This document shows positions 16,900-26,268 of a stretch of 64,000 bases of DNA, in pieces; the stretch's first letter is position 1, and each line of letters begins with the position of its first letter. The notes under the pieces are model-generated. The model did no database searches and was not told the origin of the DNA. It saw only the letters and a list, made by a program, of their open reading frames with translations. The stretch lies in assembly GCF_026151655.1 (NCBI RefSeq), contig NZ_JAMQPN010000002.1, positions 558,001-622,000 on the forward strand. The letters are read 5' to 3'. Made by a program: the position numbers and the translations under genes. The stretch is from Leptospira soteropolitanensis. GTDB lineage: Bacteria > Spirochaetota > Leptospiria > Leptospirales > Leptospiraceae.

Positions 16900-17787
16900 T
16901 TGAGAGGATCAGCGCAATTTCGAATGTTTTTTTCCCTGGCCTGGCTATCCCTTACATTCTCTTTGGGAGTGTGGTGGTGGATTTTGGGGTTTCGCCAAGC
17001 AAAAACCATCGCAGAGATTTCTATCAGTGCGGCTCGTCAGGTAGAACTAAATCGTGTCAATCGAATGTTACAACTGGAAGGATCCTTTTTTCTTTCTATG
17101 TTGGCCCTAGGCGGAGTGACCTTAGCCGTTTTATCTTATAGAGACCATAAACGTTCCAAACTCATCTCTGATTTTTTTTCTACAGTCACACATGAGATGA
17201 AAACTCCCATTTCCAGCTTACAGTTGCAAGTTGAAGTTCTTTTGGAAAATACAAAAGATCCAGAACTCAAAAAGAAATTAGAAAAAATTTGGAAAGAAAA
17301 TCAAAGGATTGAATCCCAGATGGGAAATGCTTTTTATTTGGCAAGCCTTATGCAAGGAGAATCCTTATATATGGAGCCGCTCACTATTTTTGATTTGTGC
17401 GAATCCTATTCTCATCATGAACCAGATTTATCCTGGAAAATTTTGGTTCCCAAAGAAACAAAAGTTTTTATAGATAAAAAGGCATTTTTTGCTATGTTAA
17501 AGAATTTAAGTGAAAATGCAAAACGGCACGGCAAAGCAAATATGATCAAACTCACGATTACAAAAGAAAATGGGAAAATCTTATTTCTTTTGGAAGATGA
17601 TGGCATAGGGTTTAGTGGTAATAAAAAAAATCTCACCCTTCCTTTTTTACGTCATTCTAAAACAAGCGGAAGTGGCATTGGATTATACATTGTGAAAAAA
17701 TTAATCGAAAAAATGAAAGGTTCCCTAGAATTTCCGAACACTTCGTCCGGTTTCCAAGTAAAACTTCTCTTAAAAGAGGTTCCATGA
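16900..17787 (+). CDS. Sensor histidine kinase, two transmembrane segments
   Basis: 295 residues. Two membrane segments (about 10-30 and 60-80) flank a short periplasmic loop of about 30 residues, so little extracytoplasmic sensing domain exists. There is no clear HAMP domain. The H-box is VTHEMKTP with phosphoacceptor His98; the ATP-binding domain shows N-box NLSENAKRHG, DDGIGFSG and SGSGIGLYIVKK. It starts at a TTG with GAGAGG 5 nt upstream; an ATG lies at 16924. Its stop overlaps the response regulator start by 4 bp, identifying the cognate pair. The stimulus is unknown. Confidence 0.9.
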   Translation: MRGSAQFRMFFSLAWLSLTFSLGVWWWILGFRQAKTIAEISISAARQVELNRVNRMLQLEGSFFLSMLALGGVTLAVLSYRDHKRSKLISDFFSTVTHEMKTPISSLQLQVEVLLENTKDPELKKKLEKIWKENQRIESQMGNAFYLASLMQGESLYMEPLTIFDLCESYSHHEPDLSWKILVPKETKVFIDKKAFFAMLKNLSENAKRHGKANMIKLTITKENGKILFLLEDDGIGFSGNKKNLTLPFLRHSKTSGSGIGLYIVKKLIEKMKGSLEFPNTSSGFQVKLLLKEVP

Positions 17788-18467
17788 AACCAAGGATTTT
17801 ACTTGTCGAAGACGATGAGGGACTCGGCGAAACCTTAAAAGAAAGGTTGGAACAAGACAGATACAGAGTTAAATGGGCAAAAACTGCGTCAGAAGCAGAG
17901 ACCCTCTTTTCACCAAACCAATTTGATTTGGTTGTCCTTGACCTAAGACTACCTGATGGAAATGGATTTCAATTGGCAGAGAACTTTTTATCAAAAGAAA
18001 AGGACATCCCGTTTTTATTTTTAACTGCACAGGCCGGAGCCCAGGAAAGGCTACGCGGATTTGAACTTGGTGCTGCGGAATTCATCCCCAAACCTTTCCA
18101 CTTAAAGGAATTCCTCATCCGATTGGAACGTGTGGTAGCGCAAACTCGCCCTCATTTTGGGAGAAAATGGAAGATGGAACAAGCCGAAATCCACCTGGAT
18201 TCCTTCCTAATAAAAAAAGAAGACGGTACTTTGGTTTTACTATCCAAACGTGACTGCGCCCTACTTGCCCTTTTACTCTCTGATGTTCGTAAGGTATTTA
18301 GTCGTTCTGAAATTTTGGACTTCCTCGTCGGTGAAGAAAGTTTCCCCACAGAAAGGACCATAGACAATGCCATTGTCCGACTAAGGGATGCTCTGGGAGA
18401 GGAATCCATCCGCAATGTACGAGGGGTGGGATACCAATGGGTGGCAGAGGTCTTCCCTTTAAAATAA
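17784..18467 (+). CDS. OmpR-family response regulator
   Basis: 227 residues: receiver domain with acidic pocket VEDDEG, phosphoacceptor Asp53 (VVLDLRLPDG), Thr in FLTAQ and Lys in PKPF; then a winged-helix DNA-binding domain (LSKRDCALLALLL ... SEILDFLVG ... TIDNAIVRLRDALG ... VRGVGYQW). It is translationally coupled to the upstream histidine kinase. Targets are unknown; the gene downstream at 18511 is an obvious candidate. Confidence 0.93.
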   Translation: MKPRILLVEDDEGLGETLKERLEQDRYRVKWAKTASEAETLFSPNQFDLVVLDLRLPDGNGFQLAENFLSKEKDIPFLFLTAQAGAQERLRGFELGAAEFIPKPFHLKEFLIRLERVVAQTRPHFGRKWKMEQAEIHLDSFLIKKEDGTLVLLSKRDCALLALLLSDVRKVFSRSEILDFLVGEESFPTERTIDNAIVRLRDALGEESIRNVRGVGYQWVAEVFPLK

Positions 18468-18510
18468 GAATCCCATTAGGGAAATTCTTTGTTTTACCGA
18501 TACTTTTAAG

Positions 18511-19242
18511 GTGAAACAAGGATCTCTCATTATCATTCTACTCGTTCTATCCTTGTTTACCCATCCTCTCGGTGCTTGGGAAACCGATATCGATTACAAC
18601 TACGAATACGAAAAAAATGGTCCTTATACTAAATTTTCCGATTGGGTGCCATACAAACTCCATAAATGGGAACCCAAATATTTAGAAGATTTTTATGAAT
18701 TATACAATCTCAAACAACATTACAACGATAACGAAATTAGAAAAAATATTTATTGGTTAAAAATTGCTCTTGGGAAACGATTCCGTCATCCTAAACATTC
18801 TTTATGCGAAACCAAAACAGAAAAGGAGTATTATAAATATAGAAATTTGATGTTCATGCATATCAACATTCAAATTATGCGCTCTTACATGAGACTTGCT
18901 TCCAAATTTGACAAAAGACACGTATATTTTTACAATTTAGATTTTGCCCACGAACTCAAAGAAAGTTTTAGCGTTGCAGAAAGTTTCTATAAAGAAGCCA
19001 TACCCTACTGGGAAAAAGCAAAAGAATATGCGGACAAAGCCAATGAAGTTCATATTGATTTAGATTTAGGAACTATTGAAACAGAACGTTACGAAATAGT
19101 AACTGGTAAATTAGATTTTGGACATATCATTGAAAACCATTTAGACAGACTTGATGGAAAAAAGAAAATTGTTTCTGAATATCTGGCTAAGTATCCAGAA
19201 GCAGATGCAAAAGCTCTCGATATTGCGGATCGGGAAAATTAA
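18511..19242 (+). CDS. Exported protein of unknown function, helical, Tyr-rich
   Basis: 243 residues starting at a GTG. Residues 1-22 are a signal peptide (IIILLVLSLFTHPLGA-WE), so the protein is periplasmic or beyond. The mature part is very rich in Tyr, Lys, Glu and His and appears almost wholly alpha-helical, with stretches such as DKFY..., AESFYKEAIPYWEKAKEYADKA reminiscent of TPR-like helices. No catalytic motif is recognised. It lies 43 bp downstream of a two-component system and is convergent with the next gene. It might be a periplasmic structural protein; a link to the Leptospira flagellar coiling proteins was considered but is unproven. Confidence 0.7.
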   Translation: MKQGSLIIILLVLSLFTHPLGAWETDIDYNYEYEKNGPYTKFSDWVPYKLHKWEPKYLEDFYELYNLKQHYNDNEIRKNIYWLKIALGKRFRHPKHSLCETKTEKEYYKYRNLMFMHINIQIMRSYMRLASKFDKRHVYFYNLDFAHELKESFSVAESFYKEAIPYWEKAKEYADKANEVHIDLDLGTIETERYEIVTGKLDFGHIIENHLDRLDGKKKIVSEYLAKYPEADAKALDIADREN

Positions 19243-20978
19243 AACTCAATCGACAATACAGCAATATCATCATGTATGATTCGATCTTTATCAATCAGAC
19301 AATTGGTGATCATTTTTTGGATTAAAGTATCTGTGGATTCAGATACAGAAATCATCTCGGATAGTTCTTGTAAAAAAACATCAAGGCCTATATAACCACC
19401 ACCCTCCTCCTCTAATTCATAAATTCCATCCGAATATAAAAGCAAACGATCCCCAGGTTCAAAAGTTTTGGAAATTGTTTTCCCTTCCCAAAAATCAAGA
19501 AGTAAAATTGGATACATCTCATCCTTCACGAGTTTCATCACTCGTTCATTTTCTTTCCAAAACACAACAGGAGGATGTCCCGCAAAACTGAACTCAATCC
19601 TTCTTTCCCTTGGAAATAACCTAAGCACACAAGCCGAAATATGATGTTTAAAAATAATGGTTTTCAAATCCAAATGCATGGCTGAAAGAATTGCAGAAGG
19701 ATTAGATTCTAATTTAGAGTGTTTTTTAAAAGAAACTGCAGCAATTCCAGAGACAAGTGCTGAAGAAATTCCATGACCAGAAATATCACCGAAGAAAATA
19801 TCAATACATTCTTCGCTGTGTTTTTCATATAGGATGAGGTCCCCCCCGATTTCATCATAAGGTAAAAATCGAGATTGGATTTTCACATTTGGAATTTCAC
19901 CAAAATCTTTAGCTACCCATGCTTCTTGAGTTAGTTTAGCTAAGGCCAAATCTTCTTTGACATCAGAATAAAACCTTTGTAATATTTTTTCTTTTTTCAT
20001 AAGTTTGATTTCGTTTTTAGCACGAACCAAACCCTGAGATACAAATCCAGCAACCAAACCTAACAACCGCTTTGTTTCTTCTGACCAAAATCCAATTCGA
20101 TCATAAGTTGTGATCCCAAGGATTCCAATCACACTACCTTCATCTCTTAAACCAACAACCAAAATAGACCGGACTTCCGCTCTCTTAAATAGATCCAAAT
20201 GCCAAGGTTCATCAACCATTTGAGTCGTATCGGCAATATGAATGACTCCATCGCTTGCAAGAATTCCCAATCGCTCTGGATTCATTTTTGCAATGGAAAG
20301 TTTTGTACCTACGCTAAATAAAGAAGGCATTCCTACTAAAACCCATTCGTGTGTGACTGATAAAAATTGTTTGTCTGAAGAAATTTCGGCAGCAAAAACT
20401 CTATCGGCCCTAGAATACTTTCCGAGTTCTTCTAAGGCAAATTGAATCGCATCGGATACTAATTCAGCTTTTGTATGAACAAAAGTTTTGGAAACTTCTG
20501 TCACAATTTGTGAAAACTGCAATAAACCAGATAGTTTAAATTCAGATTCGCGGATGGAAGAAATTTCTATTTGTTGTCCCCAGATACGCAAGAGAAATCC
20601 TTCTTCTACTTGGCCGTGGGAATTCATTAAAAAAACACGTTTATGCCCGTCAGACAATTCTAAAAAGTATTCATAATTTTCTAACTGGTAGGAACTTTCG
20701 ATAAACCTTCGTAGCAAAAATACGCTCTTCAAAGTAACCAGGTCTTTTAAATACTTACCGAAGATATCTTGGACTGCCTGATATCCATAAAACTTCGCCA
20801 TAGCTAAATTACATTCCCGGATCACACTATGATTCCAAATGTATTCCAACTGTTCCTCTTGTGACAGGGAAATGGGCATAGGAATGTCTAATTCGTAACA
20901 CCAAATGGCATCTTTGGAAAGGTGGATGAAGCTCTCTAAATGTTGGTAGCGACCATAATCGGGTTTTCGAGAAATCAT
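19239..20978 (-). CDS. PAS-GAF-SpoIIE (PP2C-type) serine phosphatase
   Basis: 579 residues with no membrane segment. An N-terminal PAS-like region (about 15-130) is followed by a GAF domain (about 170-320) and a C-terminal PP2C/SpoIIE phosphatase domain: DEIGGDLI, FFGDISGHGISSALVS, FSFAGHPPVVFW, LLLYSDGIYELE and HDDIAVLSIEF, with the metal-binding Asp residues in place. Such phosphatases dephosphorylate STAS-type anti-sigma antagonists; a STAS protein occurs at 38402 in this window but not next to it. The 3' end overlaps the convergent gene by 4 bp. Confidence 0.9.
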   Translation of the reverse strand: MISRKPDYGRYQHLESFIHLSKDAIWCYELDIPMPISLSQEEQLEYIWNHSVIRECNLAMAKFYGYQAVQDIFGKYLKDLVTLKSVFLLRRFIESSYQLENYEYFLELSDGHKRVFLMNSHGQVEEGFLLRIWGQQIEISSIRESEFKLSGLLQFSQIVTEVSKTFVHTKAELVSDAIQFALEELGKYSRADRVFAAEISSDKQFLSVTHEWVLVGMPSLFSVGTKLSIAKMNPERLGILASDGVIHIADTTQMVDEPWHLDLFKRAEVRSILVVGLRDEGSVIGILGITTYDRIGFWSEETKRLLGLVAGFVSQGLVRAKNEIKLMKKEKILQRFYSDVKEDLALAKLTQEAWVAKDFGEIPNVKIQSRFLPYDEIGGDLILYEKHSEECIDIFFGDISGHGISSALVSGIAAVSFKKHSKLESNPSAILSAMHLDLKTIIFKHHISACVLRLFPRERRIEFSFAGHPPVVFWKENERVMKLVKDEMYPILLLDFWEGKTISKTFEPGDRLLLYSDGIYELEEEGGGYIGLDVFLQELSEMISVSESTDTLIQKMITNCLIDKDRIIHDDIAVLSIEF

Positions 20979-21146
20979 CTAGATTCTAAGCTCTAAGAAT
21001 CTACTGACTCTGCCACAAAAAAACATAATCCATCCTGATTCCGAAAATTTTCTGAATTCTTTTCGAAAATGATTCGATTCCGTTGACCAAAAATCCCCTA
21101 TCATAGAAATTACTTAGGAATGGTGGAAGTCTAAATGAAGCAATTT

Positions 21147-21163
21147 TGCTCAACATTTAAGCA
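21147..21163 (+). promoter_or_regulatory. Candidate enhancer site for an NtrC-like activator
   Basis: TGCT-N9-AGCA forms a TGC-N11-GCA dyad, the minimal pattern of NtrC-type enhancer sites. It is centred about 110 bp upstream of the sigma-54 -24 element of glnA, a usual enhancer distance. Short dyads occur by chance, so confidence is low. Confidence 0.35.
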
Positions 21164-21264
21164 TTAAGCCCTTTTTGGATGCAGTTCGCGCAGTTTCAAG
21201 GCATGAATTTAAACTCATATTGCTTAGAAACTCCACGAAACCCTTATATTTCGGTCGAAATGCC

Positions 21265-21281
21265 TTGGTATAAATCTTGCA
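21265..21281 (+). promoter_or_regulatory. Sigma-54 (RpoN) promoter of glnA
   Basis: TTGGTATAAATCTTGCA keeps the invariant GG (21267-21268) and GC (21279-21280) separated by exactly 10 bp, and the downstream TTGCA matches the -12 consensus. It lies 58 bp before the glnA start codon, putting transcription start near 21292. This is the classical arrangement for nitrogen-controlled glnA. Confidence 0.75.
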
Positions 21282-21338
21282 TTTAAAATGGTAACAGATT
21301 ACAACAATCAGACCGACCTCTGAACGAAGGAGAATCAA

Positions 21339-22799
21339 ATGCAGTTCGCAACCCCAAAATTTACTTCCGGAAAGGAAGTGGTTGAGTATGCCAAAAAAAA
21401 TGGAGTCCTTTTCTATGACTTCCGATTTACGGATATCAAAGGAATGTGGCACCACGTTTCTTATTATGTGAATTCCGTAGATGAAGATACATTCAAAGGA
21501 ATTCCTTTTGATGGATCTTCGATTGCTCGTTGGCAGCCAATCAATGCTTCCGATATGCAATTACATCCAGAAATTTCTACGGCATTTTTAGATCCGTTTA
21601 CTGCAGACAAAACACTCGTAATGTTTTGCGATGTTTGGGACATCTACAAAAAACAATACTACGAAAAATGTCCACGTTCCATTGCTAAAAAAGCACTCGA
21701 ATTCATGAATAAATCCGGAATCGCTGACACTGCTTTCTTTGGACCTGAAAATGAATTTTTTGTTTTCGATAGTTTAAAAGTTCGTGATGAGATCAACTGC
21801 CAATACTACGAATTGGATTCAAACGAAGGGATCTGGAACACACATTCAGAAATTCCTGGTTCCAATAACACAGGAAAGATCAACTTTAACTCTGGACACC
21901 GCCCAGGAACAAAAGGTGGATACTTCCCAGTAGCTCCTATTGACTCACAAGTGGACCTCCGTGCTGAATTTGTGAAAACTTTGGAAGCAATCGGGATGGA
22001 AACTTTTGTGGTTCACCACGAAGTAGCACAAGCTCAAGGAGAGATCGGAGTTAAGTTTGGAACTTTGATTGAAGCGGCTGATAACGTTCAAAAGCTAAAA
22101 TACATCGTTAAGATGGTAGCTCATAAACACGGAAAAACTGCTACTTTTATGCCAAAACCACTATTTGGTGATAACGGTAACGGTATGCACGTTCATATCT
22201 CTCTCTGGAAAGGCGGTAAAAACCTTTTTGCTGGAGACAAATACCAAGGATTGTCTGATTTCGCTTTTAACTTTGTAGGCGGAGTATTAAAATATGCTAG
22301 AGCTTGTGCTGCATTCACCAATGCATCCACTAACTCTTACAAACGACTCATCCCAGGATTCGAAGCTCCATCAATTTTAGCATACTCTGCTCAGAACCGA
22401 TCTGCTTCTTGCCGTATTCCATTTGTAAGCGGCGAAAAAGCAAAACGTGTTGAATTCCGATTCCCAGACTCAACAGCTAACCCGTATTTGGCGTTCGCAT
22501 CGTTACTTATGGCTGGTATGGCGGGACTTTCCGAAAAAATCGATCCAGGTCCTGCACGTGAAGAAGATCTTTTTGAACTTTCTTTGGATGAAATCCGTGA
22601 AAAAGGAATTCGTCAAATGCCTCACACACTTCGTGAAGCAATGGAAGAAATGCTCTCTCAAAGAGAAATTTTCAAACAAGGTGATGTGTTTACAGAAAAC
22701 TTTTTGCAAACATACCAACACTATAAGTTTGAAACAGAAATTTGGCCGTGGGAAGGTCGCCCTCACCCATACGAATTCCTCACTACTTACTCTTGCTAA
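21339..22799 (+). CDS. glnA: Glutamine synthetase, type I
   Basis: 486 residues; ATP-dependent ligation of ammonia to glutamate, in a cytoplasmic dodecamer. Signature regions are intact: [18 protein letters not shown] (metal Glu), [12 protein letters not shown], the ATP-binding NRSASCRIP and [12 protein letters not shown]. The loop that carries the adenylylation Tyr in enteric enzymes reads DLFELS (Phe412), so control by GlnE-type adenylylation seems absent. It is preceded by AGGAGA, a sigma-54 promoter 58 bp upstream and a possible enhancer, and is followed by a strong terminator, so it is monocistronic and probably controlled at transcription. Confidence 0.96.
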   Translation: MQFATPKFTSGKEVVEYAKKNGVLFYDFRFTDIKGMWHHVSYYVNSVDEDTFKGIPFDGSSIARWQPINASDMQLHPEISTAFLDPFTADKTLVMFCDVWDIYKKQYYEKCPRSIAKKALEFMNKSGIADTAFFGPENEFFVFDSLKVRDEINCQYYELDSNEGIWNTHSEIPGSNNTGKINFNSGHRPGTKGGYFPVAPIDSQVDLRAEFVKTLEAIGMETFVVHHEVAQAQGEIGVKFGTLIEAADNVQKLKYIVKMVAHKHGKTATFMPKPLFGDNGNGMHVHISLWKGGKNLFAGDKYQGLSDFAFNFVGGVLKYARACAAFTNASTNSYKRLIPGFEAPSILAYSAQNRSASCRIPFVSGEKAKRVEFRFPDSTANPYLAFASLLMAGMAGLSEKIDPGPAREEDLFELSLDEIREKGIRQMPHTLREAMEEMLSQREIFKQGDVFTENFLQTYQHYKFETEIWPWEGRPHPYEFLTTYSC

Positions 22800-22805
22800 G
22801 AGAGA

Positions 22806-22835
22806 AAGCCCCGGCAACCGTCGGGGCTTTTTTTT
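22806..22835 (+). terminator. Rho-independent terminator of glnA
   Basis: AAGCCCCG and CGGGGCTT pair around an 8-nt loop (GCAACCGT) and are followed by a run of eight T residues. The stem starts 7 bp after the glnA stop. Confidence 0.93.
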
Positions 22836-22912
22836 GTTTACCATTCCCCATCCATTCAAAAAATGACAAAAGAACTAAAGATTTAGTTCAACCAAACGAT
22901 CTAAGGTGATAG

Positions 22913-22989
22913 GGCGAGGTAGCTCAGATGGTTAGAGCACAGGATTCATAACCCTGAGGTCACGGGTTCGACTCCCGTCTTCGCTACCA
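22913..22989 (+). tRNA. tRNA-Met (CAU), probably elongator
   Basis: GGCGAGG pairs with CTTCGCT in the acceptor stem, allowing G-U pairs, and CCA is encoded. The anticodon loop TTCATAA gives CAU. D-loop GCTCAGATGGTTAGAGC and T-arm GGGTTCGACTCCC are normal. Initiator features (C1-A72 mismatch, GGG/CCC anticodon stem) are absent, so this is the elongator, although a lysidine-type Ile-tRNA(CAU) cannot be excluded by eye. The last anticodon-stem pair looks mismatched (A-C). Confidence 0.93.
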
Positions 22990-23008
22990 AAGATCGAGAG
23001 GACAAGGT

Positions 23009-23299
23009 ATGAAAAAAACAAACCGTTTGTTTTCAATTTTGGCTCTGGTATTATTTACCGGATCCATCCAAGCAGCCGATTTTCCTAAATGTAAAGAGGC
23101 TTGCGATAAGTTTTATAGCTGTACGGTGCAAGTGAATCCGAACGCTTCGGAAGAGCAAAAAAACACTCTGAAACGGGGTTGTGAATTCAACTGCAACCGT
23201 CCCAAATACTACAATAAAATTGCGGGCTGCCTTACCAGTGGTGATTCCTGCAAAGCATTCTCCTCTTGCATTCTAAAAGAAATGCAAGGCAACAAATAA
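23009..23299 (+). CDS. Small 8-Cys exported protein
   Basis: 96 residues with a signal peptide (residues 1-22, ending IQAA-D). The mature chain has eight Cys in a regular pattern, including two CxxxC pairs (CKEAC, CEFNC) within predicted helices, then C-x11-C-x6-C-x5-C. Twin CxxxC helices suggest a small disulfide-stabilised helical hairpin in the periplasm or outside. Small Cys-rich proteins of this type occur in Leptospira, but no function is known to me. It begins 19 bp after tRNA-Met and ends in a terminator, so it may be cotranscribed with the tRNA. Confidence 0.8.
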   Translation: MKKTNRLFSILALVLFTGSIQAADFPKCKEACDKFYSCTVQVNPNASEEQKNTLKRGCEFNCNRPKYYNKIAGCLTSGDSCKAFSSCILKEMQGNK

Positions 23300-23327
23300 A
23301 AGAAGACTTAACTCTATAAGAAACATA

Positions 23328-23363
23328 AACAAAGGCGATCCGTATGTATCGTCTTTGTTTTTT
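23328..23363 (+). terminator. Rho-independent terminator of the 8-Cys protein gene
   Basis: AACAAAGGCGAT pairs with ATCGTCTTTGTT (one G-U) over an 8-nt loop, followed by T residues to 23363. It may also serve the convergent smc gene. Confidence 0.8.
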
Positions 23364-23405
23364 ATGTACTTTTACTATTCTCGGAATGGGCAGACCTGGA
23401 ACCGA

Positions 23406-26189
23406 CTAGTTGTCGGTTCCGGTTTTTTGTGTGATTTGTTTTGAGAGAGATTTTGCTTCATCCAAACGAAGAGAAAGGATTTTTGAAATTCCAGGTTCTT
23501 CATTGGTAACTCCAAAAATGGCATTGGCTCTTGAAATGGTAGACTGCGCATGGGAAACCACTATGAATTGTGTTTTATCTTTGAATCTGTCGAGAATCTG
23601 ACAGAACCTTAGTTTATTTGCTTCGTCAAGGGCGGCATCAATCTCATCCAAGAAACAGAACGGACTTGGTTTGACCATGTAGATAGCAAATAGAAGTGCT
23701 ATCGCTGTGAGAGATTTCTCCCCACCAGATAACAATCGCAAGTTCTGAACGTGTTTTCCTGGAGGTTCCGCCATAATCTCTACTCCAGAATTGAGGGAAT
23801 CCTCTTTTTCTGTGAGTTCTAGTGTAGCCCTTCCCCCGTTGAAAAGCGTAGAAAACGTTTCTTGAAAGTTCTGTTTAATTTTTTCAAAAGTCTCTTGGAA
23901 GAGTTTTTCTGACTCTTCGTTGATTCGTTTCAAAACTTCTTCAATATCTTTTTTCGAACTTTCAATATCAGTTTTTTGTTTGAGGTTGTGTTCGTAGATT
24001 TCTTTGATATTTCGGTATTCTTCAATTGCAAGCGGATTGATAGAACCTAGAAGTTGAATCTCTGATTTTGCTGAACGAAGTCTTCTTTCTTCTGCTTTTT
24101 GGTCTAACTCGAGTCCCCCACGTTCTGTTTCTAATTCAGAATCGGTTAAAGAATAATCATTGTATAACTCTTCTACAAGGGAATCTATCTGCACTTTGAG
24201 GGCAGAACTAGTTCTCTCCTTTTCTGACAAAAGCGGAAGGAGGTTTTGGAATACTTCCTGGTTTTTCGTAATATTAGATTTGATCCCGGAAATTTCTTCT
24301 ACAAGAGTTTGTAAGGTTTCTTTTTCCGATTCCAAAATACGACTCATAGAAAGAAACTCTTGGTAAGATTCTGCAATTTCTATTTCAAGAACTTCGACTT
24401 CTCTTTCGAGACTTTCCTTTTTTTCGCGAATGACTGACTCTTGTTCTTTTGCACCCGAAATTCGTTTTTCAATTTCGCCAATCCTTTCATCAAGGACAGC
24501 AATTTCCTTTTGTTGGTTTTCCAAACGAGAATTGGATTCGAGAAGTTTTTTCTCTAACTCCACAATATGCGTTCTTGTTTCTTCCCAATGGCTTCTATGC
24601 AAAATAATATTACTTTGGTTGTCTCGGATACCGCGCGTTAGGTTTTCGTTTTCTAAAATTAAATCTTCAATTTCTTGGTCTATGGATTCCTTTTTAGATA
24701 AAATTCCATCTTTATCAAAAAGTAAATTTCTGAATTCATCTTCTTTTTTCAAAAACCCTGTGAGTTTTTCTTTATAAAGATCTAATTGGATTTCTCTGAG
24801 GTCAGAAACTCCGCTAGAAACTTCTGAAGACTCTAAATGAGAAAGTGCCGATTTAAGTTTATTCGTATAAAGCTCTAAATCAGAAAGAAGGATTGTTTTG
24901 TCAGCATTTCTCTGCTCTTCTCCTTCCTTCGATTCTCTTTTTTTATTTTCTAACTCTTGGATGAGTTCAAAGATTACTGTTTTTTGTTTATCCCGAAGAG
25001 TGATATGGCGTTTTTCATTTTCCTTAATCCTACCTTCTTTTTCTTCGATAGACTTTTCTTCTTCTTTGATGGAAAGTTCTAAGGAAACACGCGTAGATTC
25101 CAAAGTTTGAATCTCTTCCTTTAGAGTGGACTGGATTTCTCTTTGGCGTTCGTTCTCCAGTTCAATGGCACGTTTTTCCACTTCCAATTTGATTGTGGCC
25201 TGGTTTTCCGTTTCTAGTGCTGAAAGAATTTCCCCAATCCGAAGCTCATACTCCAAAATAAACGTTTTGTTTTTGGCTATTTTCTCTTTTTGGATTTGGC
25301 TTTTGGATAAATGATCAAATAATTTTTTATCTATCTCTGCGATTTCTTTTTCTTTGATTTCTTTAGTTGTTTCTTTTTCTGAAATCAAATTGGTTTCGTC
25401 TTGGATAAGTGATAGAATTGATTTGTTTTTTTCTCGGATCTCTAATAATTCCTCATCCGATTTTTTCATTCTGCGTTTGAAATCTCGCAGTTTTAAAAAC
25501 CTAAGGTTTTTGTCAGACTCATCCAAATCGGATTTAAGTTTGAAATATTGTTCTGCCTTTTCCGATTGTTTTTCTTTAACTTCTAGGTCTTTGACCATAG
25601 AGTTCATAATATCCTGGATTCGCAAAAGGTTTTGGTTGGTATCATCCAACTTCTTTGTGGCTTCTTTACGATCAAGTTTGAAGCGGGACACACCGGCAGC
25701 TTCTTCAAAAATGGCCCTTCTTTCTTCCGGTTTGGAATTGAGAATTTGGTCCACACGACCTTGTTCTAAAATGCTATAACTGGATTTACCAATTCCTGTA
25801 TCAAGAAGGGTTTTTTCGATATCCTTTCTTGTGGTTCTGATATCATTGAGGTAATATTCGTTTTCCCCATCCGGATATAAACGGCGAGTGATTTTTACCG
25901 ATGGATAATCTATGTTGAAAAAATGGTCATCATTATCAAAAAGAATAGAAACTTCTGAAAACCCAGCTGGTCGCCTACTCTCTGTTCCGTGGAAGATGAC
26001 ATCATCCATCTTCTCGCCTCGAAGTCCTTTGGCACTTTTTTCTCCAAAGACCCATTTGACAGAATCGACGATATTTGATTTCCCCGAACCATTCGGTCCG
26101 ACGACAGCAGTAAACCCGGGATCAAAAGTAATCTCCGTCTCATCTGCAAACGTTTTAAATCCAACAATACTTAGGCTCTTTAAATGCAT
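23406..26189 (-). CDS. smc: SMC chromosome condensation ATPase, apparently without a hinge domain
   Basis: 927 residues from the ATG at 26189 (the frame is open to 26234, but [14 protein letters not shown] is the normal SMC start). Walker A is GPNGSGKS (31-38); the ABC signature LSGGEKS lies near residue 820 and Walker [14 protein letters not shown] near 846. So the head is intact and should act in chromosome segregation with ScpA/ScpB. The middle, about residues 170-760, is almost all Glu/Lys/Leu coiled coil. The 150-200-residue hinge with its conserved glycines is not seen, and the protein is about 250 residues shorter than Bacillus SMC. The arm turn may be a short segment near residues 440-495. 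Confidence 0.9.
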   Translation of the reverse strand: MHLKSLSIVGFKTFADETEITFDPGFTAVVGPNGSGKSNIVDSVKWVFGEKSAKGLRGEKMDDVIFHGTESRRPAGFSEVSILFDNDDHFFNIDYPSVKITRRLYPDGENEYYLNDIRTTRKDIEKTLLDTGIGKSSYSILEQGRVDQILNSKPEERRAIFEEAAGVSRFKLDRKEATKKLDDTNQNLLRIQDIMNSMVKDLEVKEKQSEKAEQYFKLKSDLDESDKNLRFLKLRDFKRRMKKSDEELLEIREKNKSILSLIQDETNLISEKETTKEIKEKEIAEIDKKLFDHLSKSQIQKEKIAKNKTFILEYELRIGEILSALETENQATIKLEVEKRAIELENERQREIQSTLKEEIQTLESTRVSLELSIKEEEKSIEEKEGRIKENEKRHITLRDKQKTVIFELIQELENKKRESKEGEEQRNADKTILLSDLELYTNKLKSALSHLESSEVSSGVSDLREIQLDLYKEKLTGFLKKEDEFRNLLFDKDGILSKKESIDQEIEDLILENENLTRGIRDNQSNIILHRSHWEETRTHIVELEKKLLESNSRLENQQKEIAVLDERIGEIEKRISGAKEQESVIREKKESLEREVEVLEIEIAESYQEFLSMSRILESEKETLQTLVEEISGIKSNITKNQEVFQNLLPLLSEKERTSSALKVQIDSLVEELYNDYSLTDSELETERGGLELDQKAEERRLRSAKSEIQLLGSINPLAIEEYRNIKEIYEHNLKQKTDIESSKKDIEEVLKRINEESEKLFQETFEKIKQNFQETFSTLFNGGRATLELTEKEDSLNSGVEIMAEPPGKHVQNLRLLSGGEKSLTAIALLFAIYMVKPSPFCFLDEIDAALDEANKLRFCQILDRFKDKTQFIVVSHAQSTISRANAIFGVTNEEPGISKILSLRLDEAKSLSKQITQKTGTDN

Positions 26190-26268
26190 ATATGTTTCGC
26201 CGTTCGATTCCTTAAGTTTCCCAGTTGACACCACTTGGGAGACATAAGAAAAAACCTTAGATAGTATT

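Larger units (their letters stand above)
20979..21338. other. 360-bp glnA upstream region with regulatory sites
   Basis: No credible coding region is seen here. It holds the start side of the divergent phosphatase gene, a TGC-N11-GCA dyad at 21147-21163 and a sigma-54-type promoter at 21265-21281, plus a good AGGAGA ribosome site just before glnA. The size and spacing suit an enhancer-dependent promoter. Confidence 0.6.

Noticed and set aside
21150..21560. 136-codon minus-strand frame antisense to the glnA start
   Set aside because: It overlaps the glnA promoter and coding region, has no Shine-Dalgarno site and reads as non-protein-like sequence. It is a shadow of glnA.
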